Shown here: one piece after another, positions 1 to 5,328 of the stretch
How the letters are laid out: every line of letters starts with the position of its first letter
Numbering within the stretch: position 1 is the stretch's first letter
The notes under the pieces: generated by a model
What the model saw: only the letters and a program-made list of their open reading frames with translations
What the model was told of the DNA's origin: nothing
The model's database searches: none
NCBI GenBank assembly: GCA_002419125.1
Contig: DIFL01000017.1
Location: forward strand, 14,102-22,328
Length of the DNA stretch: 8,227 nucleotides
From: Candidatus Dojkabacteria bacterium UBA5749
Lineage (GTDB): Bacteria; Patescibacteriota; Dojkabacteria; SC72
Direction: 5' to 3'
Translations under genes and position numbers: made by a program

Positions 1-60
1 TTAGAAAGAATAGAGGAGCATGATGATGTGCAGAGTGTATGGAGTGACTTAGTATATTAA
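1..60 (+). CDS. yebC: YebC/PmpR family protein, C-terminal end only
   Basis: The first 19 codons of the window read in frame 1 as LERIEEHDDVQSVWSDLVY and end at TAA (58-60). The pattern of Leu, several acidic residues, then Asp-Asp-Val-Gln and a hydrophobic residue is the usual C-terminus of the YebC/PmpR family (known in Escherichia and Pseudomonas as YebC or PmpR). Members of this family are described as DNA-binding regulators, and more recently some as factors that relieve ribosome stalling. The gene lies directly before ruvC, a classic and widely conserved neighbourhood, which strengthens a call made from a short fragment. Only the tail is visible, so the rest of the protein cannot be judged. 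Confidence 0.75.
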   Translation, partial: LERIEEHDDVQSVWSDLVY

Positions 61-72
61 CAGATATTTCGG

Positions 73-78
73 TATAAT
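73..78 (+). promoter_or_regulatory. -10 box before ruvC, likely giving a leaderless mRNA
   Basis: A perfect TATAAT lies in the 25-bp gap after yebC, and only 7 nt (79-85) separate it from the ruvC ATG at 86. Transcription normally starts about 7 nt downstream of this box, so the mRNA would begin at or next to the start codon. No good -35 hexamer is seen at the normal spacing (50-55 reads TAGTAT), and there is no Shine-Dalgarno sequence. Confidence 0.5.
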
Positions 79-85
79 ATACATT

Positions 86-577
86 ATGCGAATATTAGGA
101 ATAGATCCTGGAATTGCAATTACTGGATGGTCTGTAATTGATTTTGATAAAGATGGGAAACCAACTCCTATTGACTATGGTGCTATTACTACCCAAAAGG
201 GAAATACAGTAGGAAACAGATTAAAAGAGATTTACGAAGATCTCAATAAGATAATTAAAGAGTTTAAACCTGAGTATTGTGGTATTGAGACATTACTTTT
301 TTACAATAACGCAAAGACTGCAATAGTTGTAGGAGAGGCTAGGGGAGTAGTACTTTTGGTATTAGAACAAGCAAATATTCCCGTTTCTGAGTTTACTCCA
401 TTACAGGTAAAGAGTAGTATATCAGGATATGGGAAAGCAACTAAAAAACAGGTAGAAGAGAATGTAAAATTGCTGTTAAATCTTGAGAGTATTCCTAAAC
501 CCGATGATGTGTCTGATGCCTTAGCTATATCAGTTGCTTGCTATGATAGATTAAAAATGGATAACTTTTTAAACTAA
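86..577 (+). CDS. ruvC: Crossover junction endodeoxyribonuclease RuvC
   Basis: RuvC is the homodimeric, magnesium-dependent nuclease that cuts Holliday junctions symmetrically after RuvAB has branch-migrated them. The 163-residue length is normal for the family. The N-terminus MRILGIDPG carries the first catalytic aspartate (D7). GIETLLFYNNAKTA supplies the acidic E68 and the aromatic residue after it that inserts into the junction. VVGEARGVVL matches the conserved G-x-ARG helix. KPDDVSDALAI gives D141 and D144, which align with D138 and D141 of the E. coli enzyme, so all four catalytic acids are present. The ATG at 86 is chosen because the protein then begins exactly at the family N-terminus. 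The gene sits between yebC and ruvA, with a 9-bp gap to ruvA, and is probably co-transcribed with ruvA and ruvB. Confidence 0.97.
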   Translation: MRILGIDPGIAITGWSVIDFDKDGKPTPIDYGAITTQKGNTVGNRLKEIYEDLNKIIKEFKPEYCGIETLLFYNNAKTAIVVGEARGVVLLVLEQANIPVSEFTPLQVKSSISGYGKATKKQVEENVKLLLNLESIPKPDDVSDALAISVACYDRLKMDNFLN

Positions 578-580
578 TAT
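575..580 (+). promoter_or_regulatory. Possible internal -10 box before ruvA
   Basis: TAATAT overlaps the ruvC stop codon (TAA at 575-577) and lies 6 nt before the ruvA ATG at 587, the same spacing as before the recombinase gene at 3474. No Shine-Dalgarno sequence is present in the 9-bp gap. It could drive a leaderless ruvA transcript, or it may be chance in AT-rich DNA. Confidence 0.25.
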
Positions 581-586
581 TTAAAT

Positions 587-1171
587 ATGATTTCATATAT
601 TTCTGGTATAGTATTAAAGAATTATATAGGAAAAAACGGATATACTGACGTTTTAACAAATGCAGGTATTGGATATAGGGTGTTTGTTACATCTCAATTT
701 AACTATGCAAATATTAACTCTGAGATATCAGTATATACAAGTTTTCAAGTAAGAGAGGATAGCCAAACTCTCTATGGTTTTAATACACAACCAGAGAGAG
801 ACTTTTTTGAAGAGCTTTTAACTGTCTCAGGTATAGGTCCGAAATCTGCTATTTCTATTCTTTCTACTTACAGTATAGAGAGAATTAAAGAAATGGTTGC
901 CCAGGGAGATTCTAAATTATTAAGCAAAGCTCCTGGATTAGGTATTAAGGGTGCTCAAAAGGTCATACTTGAACTCCGGGGTAAGATAGATTTTGACTTT
1001 GAAGATAAATTAGATTTGGAGAGTGAAAAATTAAAAGAGTTAAAAGAAGCTTTAAAGACATTGGGTTTTAAAGGGAGCGAACTTGAGTCTTCTATTAAAA
1101 AAGCTGGAGAAATGCTTAAGAAAGAAGATATGGATATTGAGATACTAATTAAGAAAGTCTTACAACAGTAA
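587..1171 (+). CDS. ruvA: Holliday junction branch migration complex subunit RuvA
   Basis: RuvA forms a tetramer that holds the four-way junction in an open square form and loads the RuvB motors onto two opposite arms. The 194-residue length is typical. Residues 1-65 match the N-terminal OB-fold, beginning MISYISGIV and ending near the conserved LYGF (62-65). Domain II has two helix-hairpin-helix motifs, VSGIGPKSA (80-88) and APGLGIKGAQK (115-125), the latter followed by VILELRGKI. The second hairpin differs slightly from the usual PGIGKKTAERL, with Gly and Gln at the usual Thr and Glu positions. After an acidic linker (about 135-147), residues 148-194 form the small helical domain III that contacts RuvB. 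The gene follows ruvC by 9 bp and precedes ruvB by one base. Confidence 0.96.
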   Translation: MISYISGIVLKNYIGKNGYTDVLTNAGIGYRVFVTSQFNYANINSEISVYTSFQVREDSQTLYGFNTQPERDFFEELLTVSGIGPKSAISILSTYSIERIKEMVAQGDSKLLSKAPGLGIKGAQKVILELRGKIDFDFEDKLDLESEKLKELKEALKTLGFKGSELESSIKKAGEMLKKEDMDIEILIKKVLQQ

Positions 1172-1172
1172 A

Positions 1173-2207
1173 ATGATTAAATCTAGTAAAAAAACAGAAG
1201 AGAAAGATCAGTTAAAGAGAAGCAAGATAGTTGTTGGTGCGAAGGAGGTAGTTGAGGCAGAACAAACTATAAGGCCTTCAAAAATTGATGAGATGATTGG
1301 TAGAAAACAGGAAAAGAGGGCTATTAAAATGATGATTGGTTCTGCAAAGAAAAGAGGTGAAGTGCTTGATCATATATTATTCTATGGTCCTCCAGGATTG
1401 GGTAAGACAACCTTTGCCCTTGCTATTGCCAATGAGGTTGGTTCCTCCATTAGGGTTACCTCAGGGCCTGCTATAGAAAGACAGGGAGATTTGGCAGCTA
1501 TACTTACTAACCTTAAAGCAAATGATATCCTCTTTATTGATGAAATCCATCGTTTATCTAGAGTAGTAGAGGAGATTTTGTATCCTGCCATGGAGGATAG
1601 GGCACTAGATATTGTAATGGGAAAGGGACCTTCTGCAAAAACAATTAGACTGAGTTTAGAGCCTTTTACATTAATTGGTGCAACTACTCAGATTGGAAAG
1701 ATTAGTCCTCCTATGAGAGATAGATTTGGATTAATTCAGAGGTTGGATTTTTTTGATAATGAGGATATGGTAGAGATATTAAATAGGGCGTGTGTATTGT
1801 GGTCTATTAAAATTGAAAATAGTGCGCTTGAACTGTTAGCTATAGCTTCCCGAGGTACGGCTAGAGTAGGGTTAAGACTTCTTAGGAGGGTAAGAGACTA
1901 TTTACAGAGTATCAATGGAATTGAGGTTACAACAGATACTGTAGAAAAAACTATGAAGTTATTGGGTGTTGATGATATCGGTTTGGAAAATATTGATAGG
2001 GAGATACTAAGAGTAGTGTATTACAATTTTGATGGTGGTCCTGTTGGAGTATCTACATTAGCGGCAAGCGTATCAGAAGAGATCTCTACACTTTTGGATG
2101 TACATGAGCCCTACCTTATGAAGTGTGGTCTTTTAAAAAGGACTTCCAGAGGAAGAGTTTTAACAGAAAAGGGTATAAAATATGTAGAGAGTATATATGG
2201 AGATTGA
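1173..2207 (+). CDS. ruvB: Holliday junction branch migration ATPase RuvB
   Basis: RuvB is the hexameric AAA+ motor that drives branch migration of Holliday junctions with RuvA. All AAA+ elements are present: Walker A GPPGLGKTT (72-80), Walker B ILFIDEIH (119-126, with D123 and E124), sensor 1 GATT (169-172), an arginine finger in MRDRFG (R182/R184), and sensor 2 GTARVGLRLLRRVRD (228-242). The C-terminal winged helix is seen as EPYLMKCGLLKRTSRGRVLTEKG. At 344 residues the length is normal. The first 30 residues form a Lys/Glu-rich extension before the conserved RPSKIDEMIG. Sensor 2 has Ala and Gly-Leu where most RuvB proteins have GTPRIAN, and Gln follows sensor 1 where Arg is usual. The catalytic residues are intact. 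The start lies one base after the ruvA stop. The TGA stop overlaps the next gene by 11 bp. Confidence 0.97.
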   Translation: MIKSSKKTEEKDQLKRSKIVVGAKEVVEAEQTIRPSKIDEMIGRKQEKRAIKMMIGSAKKRGEVLDHILFYGPPGLGKTTFALAIANEVGSSIRVTSGPAIERQGDLAAILTNLKANDILFIDEIHRLSRVVEEILYPAMEDRALDIVMGKGPSAKTIRLSLEPFTLIGATTQIGKISPPMRDRFGLIQRLDFFDNEDMVEILNRACVLWSIKIENSALELLAIASRGTARVGLRLLRRVRDYLQSINGIEVTTDTVEKTMKLLGVDDIGLENIDREILRVVYYNFDGGPVGVSTLAASVSEEISTLLDVHEPYLMKCGLLKRTSRGRVLTEKGIKYVESIYGD

Positions 2208-3024
2208 AAACAATGTATCTAAAACAGAAGATTCGGTAAAGAGGGGAAAATTAATAATGTTATCCCTTTTAATAGGGTTATCTATCTTTGTACAGACTTT
2301 GATTAAACAACAAGATTTAGAGGTTACTAGAATATTAATTATAGCTTTAATATATCTAGGTGGCTCCTTTCTTGGTTTAATCTGGGCATTTGATTTCCAA
2401 GTAAAAATTAAGTCTTTATCCTTCCTTCTTCAGAGTTCTCTATTTGTAATGTCAGAGTATCTGTTTGTACAGTTATTCTTTGTCGGAAAGTTTAGTCGTA
2501 TCTATGAGGGTATTTTACTCCTTATTCTTGTTGCTCTTGTTTCTATTGGAACGTATATATCATTTTTGATGGCTAATGTATTTAATGTTAACTTGTATAA
2601 AAGTATTCCTTTGGCTAGTGTAGGAAGAACGACTTCATACATTATTTCAACTCTCTCTCTATTCTTTCTCACCTTTAGTCTTCTTTCTCTTCAACCTGCA
2701 ATATATATTCTTCTTCCTTTACAACTCCTAATTTCAATATTTTTTACCTATATTCATCTAAGGGTCTTGGGATATGAGGGTTATGTATTAAATCGAAAAG
2801 TAATGCTTGTTTCCCTAATTGTCTTTATTATGTTTATATCTTCTTTCTTAACAGGCATTATACATGAGGTTTCTGCTCTTTCTCCAACAGTAGGGTACTT
2901 TGTAGGTATCGGAATGGCTAATATTAAAAGTGATAAAAAAGAGAATCATTGGGAAACCCTTTCATATATTCTTGCTTTAATTGGAGCTATTATTTTAAAC
3001 TTTGTGCTTAATATTTTTGCATAG
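2197..3024 (+). CDS. Multi-pass membrane protein, function unknown
   Basis: I do not recognise this 275-residue protein. About 8-9 hydrophobic segments are visible at roughly residues 18-35, 45-63, 74-95, 103-125, 145-163, 167-187, 201-221, 226-241 and 254-274, so nearly all of it is membrane-embedded. The N-terminal 17 residues are polar (EIENNVSKTEDSVKRGK), and short basic or polar loops occur around 64-73, 188-201 and 242-252 (NIKSDKKENHWE). No catalytic motif or transporter signature stands out. The codons are T-rich, as expected for hydrophobic proteins. The ATG at 2197 lies inside the end of ruvB (11-bp overlap), which suggests translational coupling and membership of the ruv operon. 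A purine stretch (GTAGAGAG, 2184-2191) precedes the start but is a weak ribosome binding site. It is the last gene before the 449-bp non-coding region. Confidence 0.8.
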   Translation: MEIENNVSKTEDSVKRGKLIMLSLLIGLSIFVQTLIKQQDLEVTRILIIALIYLGGSFLGLIWAFDFQVKIKSLSFLLQSSLFVMSEYLFVQLFFVGKFSRIYEGILLLILVALVSIGTYISFLMANVFNVNLYKSIPLASVGRTTSYIISTLSLFFLTFSLLSLQPAIYILLPLQLLISIFFTYIHLRVLGYEGYVLNRKVMLVSLIVFIMFISSFLTGIIHEVSALSPTVGYFVGIGMANIKSDKKENHWETLSYILALIGAIILNFVLNIFA

Positions 3025-3031
3025 CTATTTG

Positions 3032-3441
3032 AAAGTAGGGGAGTAGGGCTTATAGCAAAGAAAGGCCCATAGTTTCACGCGTCCCATAGTAATATCACTG
3101 TGGATAACTTACTGCTAATCTATTTAGGGAGACAGACATTTATTTTGCAATAGAGTACAGATGAGAACTAGACAAGAAGGATTTGTCTGATGTTGATGGA
3201 GGAGTACTACTCTCACTTGATATATGTTATGATTTTAGATAAGATATAACCGAGTATAATCACCCTTATATGCGGTCGTATATTTGTAAGTCTAGGGGAA
3301 GTACTTAAAACTATTAAATTAAGATTAATTAATTTAAAAATAATAAAGAGTTTATAAATGGAAAATTATTTTTCTTTTAATTTATATATATCCTCCATTA
3401 TCTTTTTCTTCTGGGAATTTTCAAAAAAGGTCCCCTACTTT
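3032..3441. repeat. 11-bp inverted repeat bounding a non-coding block
   Basis: AAAGTAGGGGA at 3032-3042 is the exact reverse complement of TCCCCTACTTT at 3431-3441, and the two arms enclose 388 bp without a credible gene. A further copy of the core, TAGGGGA, lies at 3293-3299 and could also pair with 3431-3437. GTAGGG is repeated directly at 3035-3040 and 3043-3048. No target-site duplication is visible outside the arms. The pair could be the closing stem of a structured RNA, the crossover sites of an invertible segment (the recombinase gene starts 32 bp beyond the right arm), or the ends of a small mobile element. The sequence alone does not decide between these. Confidence 0.6.
3099..3107 (-). 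other. Perfect DnaA box
   Basis: TGTGGATAA is the reverse complement of the DnaA box consensus TTATCCACA, with no mismatch. It lies in non-coding DNA about 200 bp before a very AT-rich stretch (about 3303-3400). A second perfect copy (3821-3829) and a one-mismatch copy, TTCTCCACA at 3860-3868, fall inside the recombinase gene. A single intergenic box does not make an origin, and dnaA is not in the window. Confidence 0.35.
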
Positions 3442-3454
3442 GTTTTTAATTTTT
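3255..3454 (+). ncRNA. Candidate structured RNA in the gap before the recombinase gene
   Basis: This part of the 449-bp non-coding stretch starts with a perfect TATAAT (3255-3260) and ends in a T-rich run (3439-3454). Nested pairings found by eye are TAGGGGA 3293-3299 with 3431-3437; a 9-bp A/T hairpin 3314-3322 with 3329-3337; AAAGAG 3345-3350 with CTTTTT 3402-3407 (one G-U); AATGGA 3357-3362 with TCCATT 3394-3399; and AAATTA 3363-3368 with TAATTT 3378-3383. The right end can instead close with 3032-3042, giving an RNA of about 410 nt. I see no signatures of tmRNA, RNase P RNA, SRP RNA or a T-box. Much of the pairing is A-T only, so chance is a real possibility. The rest of the gap (3025-3254) holds only the short stems GGGCTT/AGGCCC (3046-3051/3063-3068) and AGACAA/TTGTCT (3170-3175/3183-3188). 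Confidence 0.25.
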
Positions 3455-3467
3455 AAAAAGTTAATAT
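3439..3467 (+). promoter_or_regulatory. Promoter of the recombinase gene, leaderless type
   Basis: A -10-like TAATAT at 3462-3467 lies 6 nt before the ATG at 3474. A weak -35-like TTTGTT (3439-3444) is 17 bp upstream of it. Transcription would begin at about the start codon, and no Shine-Dalgarno sequence is present. The -35 element overlaps the last bases of the right arm of the inverted repeat (3431-3441), so anything that rearranges or occupies that arm could affect expression. Confidence 0.35.
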
Positions 3468-3473
3468 ATACAT

Positions 3474-4892
3474 ATGAAGAAAACATATTTGTTAAAAGAT
3501 ATACCTAAGCTTCCAGATCAGGATACATACTTTTTGAATTTACAAAACAATGCGTATAGCTTTCAAACCATAATTAATTACGCTCGGGATTTATCAATTT
3601 TTAGTGTGTATCTGTATTACAATAATATTGAATTTAGCAAACTAACTAAGATAGATGTCCTTAACTATAAAGGGTATCTAGGAAGTGGTAATCACTTAAA
3701 GGATTTGGATAGAATTAGGGAGAGATGCTTAGAAAAGGGCTTTAAATCAATACAATCTGGCAATGAAGCTGTTAGCGCCCCAACAAGGCCCTCGAAAAAC
3801 TTACGTGGTATGATTAGACCTGTGGATAAAGATAAAAATACTGAATATGACACAGAGGGTTCTCCACAGGTATATGAGGATGACTTTCTGGGAAAAGTAT
3901 ATGGTAAGGTATATGGTTCTTTGGGTATTTTGCAAAGACCTCTTAACTCTAGAGCTAGGACAAAGAATGGTTTAGATGTTCGGAGTATAAATCGAATGTT
4001 ATCCGCTCTAAGATCATATTTAAAGTTTAGAATAGAATTTGATTTAGAAATTCCAATTCCACCTGATGGTATTAAAATGGTTAGAGCTGAAAAGAAGGTT
4101 AAAAAAGTTGCATCTTTAGAAGACTTAACTAGATTAATAGAGTCACCAATGGAGTTTGAAAAGGATGAGCGTGTAGCCCTTCGTAATAGATGTATGTTAG
4201 AGATGCTGTTTGCTACTGGTATGAGAATATCTGAACTTATTAATTTAAATATTGAGCAGTTAAATGTTGAGGGTAAAATATATGTAATGGGTAAAGGTAA
4301 AAAAGAAAGAGCTGTATATATGACCAATAGGTCCTTAAATTGGTTAAACAAATATCTTAAGTTGAGATTAGAGTATGCTTTTTCAGATAGAGAAAAGGAA
4401 GAGCAACCAGGAAATATAGATAAACTGTTTTCGGATTTAGGTGTAAAGAGTAAAAACATGAAACATCGTGAAACAATTCGAGAAAATACTTCTTCTCAGG
4501 GTTTAAATTTAGAAGTTTTTGATTCTGAGAATAGAAAATATATAAAGTTAATTGAGGAGTATAGAAAGAATAAATTTTTAGAAAAATTCAACTCCCCTGC
4601 CCTATTCATCCCATTTGTAGGTAGTAGAAGTAAAAAACCTAATTCAAGGATATCTACAAACTATTTTCAAGAAAAGATAGCGGAATATAGGAAAAGATTA
4701 GGTATACAAATTCCTACCTCTGCACATAGTCTGAGACATGGTTTTGCTACATATATGGCTGAAGATGGTGCTAGTGCTGTTGCGCTTCAAATACTTTTAG
4801 GTCACGAGAGCTTAGACACAACAACTAAGTATGTTCATGCAAGTGAAAAGTTTGCAGAAGAAACTGTTAGAAAGAATCACCCATTAAAATAG
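3474..4892 (+). CDS. Tyrosine recombinase of the XerC/XerD family with two insertions
   Basis: This is a site-specific DNA recombinase that cuts through a covalent phosphotyrosine. All six catalytic positions are visible: R251 (ATGMRISEL), K274 (GKGKKER hairpin), H418 and R421 (HSLRHGFAT), H444 (LLGHESLDTT) and the nucleophile Y453 (TKYVH). An N-terminal SAM-like core-binding domain is split: its first part is about residues 13-70 (YFLNLQ...TIINYARDL) and it resumes at GLDVRSINRMLSALRSYLKF (166-185). At 472 residues it is far longer than the usual 295-310. The excess is a polar insertion at about 70-165 and another at about 300-373, between the catalytic lysine and HxxR segments. The natural role is probably chromosome-dimer resolution, as the likely sole Xer of a reduced genome; an integrase or invertase is the alternative. 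XerC or XerD cannot be chosen from the sequence. It ends 6 bp from the convergent gene. Confidence 0.92.
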   Translation: MKKTYLLKDIPKLPDQDTYFLNLQNNAYSFQTIINYARDLSIFSVYLYYNNIEFSKLTKIDVLNYKGYLGSGNHLKDLDRIRERCLEKGFKSIQSGNEAVSAPTRPSKNLRGMIRPVDKDKNTEYDTEGSPQVYEDDFLGKVYGKVYGSLGILQRPLNSRARTKNGLDVRSINRMLSALRSYLKFRIEFDLEIPIPPDGIKMVRAEKKVKKVASLEDLTRLIESPMEFEKDERVALRNRCMLEMLFATGMRISELINLNIEQLNVEGKIYVMGKGKKERAVYMTNRSLNWLNKYLKLRLEYAFSDREKEEQPGNIDKLFSDLGVKSKNMKHRETIRENTSSQGLNLEVFDSENRKYIKLIEEYRKNKFLEKFNSPALFIPFVGSRSKKPNSRISTNYFQEKIAEYRKRLGIQIPTSAHSLRHGFATYMAEDGASAVALQILLGHESLDTTTKYVHASEKFAEETVRKNHPLK

Positions 4893-4898
4893 ACTTAC

Positions 4899-5306
4899 TT
4901 ATTCTTGAGAAGAAAGGTTTTTAAATTCCTCTGTCTCCATAGCTTTGTCTAAGAGTGCTTTTGCGTCCGTATCTCCAGAGTTAGCCCTTTCTATTAATGC
5001 TTTTGCATCAGCAACATTTTTTTGGAAAGCATCAATTAAATCTAAGTACATATTCATAATTTCTGTTGTTGCTTCATCCCCATATGCTGTAAAGGCCAAC
5101 TCTTTAATAATGGATTCAAAATGTTCAACAGATTTTGCTTCCTTTATTCTGGCTTCAATAACTTCTAATTCTTGATCGCTAGATTTCTCTGTTAGATCTT
5201 CAAAGAGTAAATCCAAGACTTGCTCTGAGAGTAGTTCGTAAAAGTTTTCTACTTCTGCTTCTGGTACTCCAACTTCTCTAATTTTTTTAATAATTTCTTC
5301 CTTCAT
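4899..5306 (-). CDS. Small acidic helical protein, function unknown
   Basis: I do not recognise this 135-residue protein. It is rich in Glu, Asp, Ala, Leu and Lys, with no Pro after residue 15 and no hydrophobic segment long enough to cross a membrane. It should be soluble and almost entirely alpha-helical. The start MKEEIIKKIREVGVPEAEVENFYELLSEQ looks like an amphipathic helical pair, and the part around 85-125 (DLIDAFQKNVADAKALIERA, then a GDTDAKALLDKA turn) resembles a small helical-bundle domain. It is the second gene of a minus-strand pair, 22 bp after the large protein, which suggests co-expression and perhaps a partnership. The ATG at 5306 is the first in frame after the upstream stop. 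The real coding nature is supported by its place in the pair and its tight packing against the recombinase stop. Confidence 0.75.
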   Translation of the reverse strand: MKEEIIKKIREVGVPEAEVENFYELLSEQVLDLLFEDLTEKSSDQELEVIEARIKEAKSVEHFESIIKELAFTAYGDEATTEIMNMYLDLIDAFQKNVADAKALIERANSGDTDAKALLDKAMETEEFKNLSSQE

Positions 5307-5314
5307 TTTAATCT

Positions 5315-5320
5315 ATATTA
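5315..5320 (-). promoter_or_regulatory. Possible -10 box before the small acidic protein gene
   Basis: On the minus strand TAATAT ends 8 nt before the ATG at 5306, inside the 22-bp gap between the two genes. No Shine-Dalgarno sequence is present. It fits the leaderless pattern seen at other starts here, but the gap is so AT-rich that chance is possible. It would give the small gene its own transcript. Confidence 0.25.
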
Positions 5321-5328
5321 ATATTAAA

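Noticed and set aside
2205..2207. UGA read as glycine (genetic code 25), with RuvB extended by five codons
   Set aside because: No in-frame UGA occurs inside any of the other genes, and RuvB already has its normal C-terminus before the UGA.
3161..3249. Two tiny overlapping frames (9 and 19 codons) sharing TGATG at 3188-3192, the second preceded by AGAAGG
   Set aside because: They are very short and of ordinary composition. A Shine-Dalgarno-like sequence is out of keeping with the rest of the window. Chance is the simplest explanation.
3032..3441. RNase P RNA, tmRNA or a retron RNA in the non-coding block
   Set aside because: The conserved GAAAGTCC-type core and ACAGAA end of RNase P, the tRNA-like ends and Ala-Ala tag of tmRNA, and a neighbouring reverse transcriptase for a retron are all missing.
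3025..3473. A dif site for the neighbouring Xer recombinase
   Set aside because: No 28-bp sequence with two 11-bp arms around a 6-bp centre resembling known dif sites was found. Isolated TTATG half-sites are not enough.
3692..4459. A 255-codon open frame on the minus strand
   Set aside because: It lies wholly antisense to the recombinase, whose catalytic motifs prove the plus frame. Its translation is Ser/Leu/Phe-rich with no motif, as expected for a shadow frame.
4902..4922. Terminator between the convergent genes: TTCTT-GAG-AAGAA followed by AAGG and a T run
   Set aside because: The stem is only 5 bp, mostly A-T, with a 3-nt loop, and there is no T run in the minus direction. Too weak to call.
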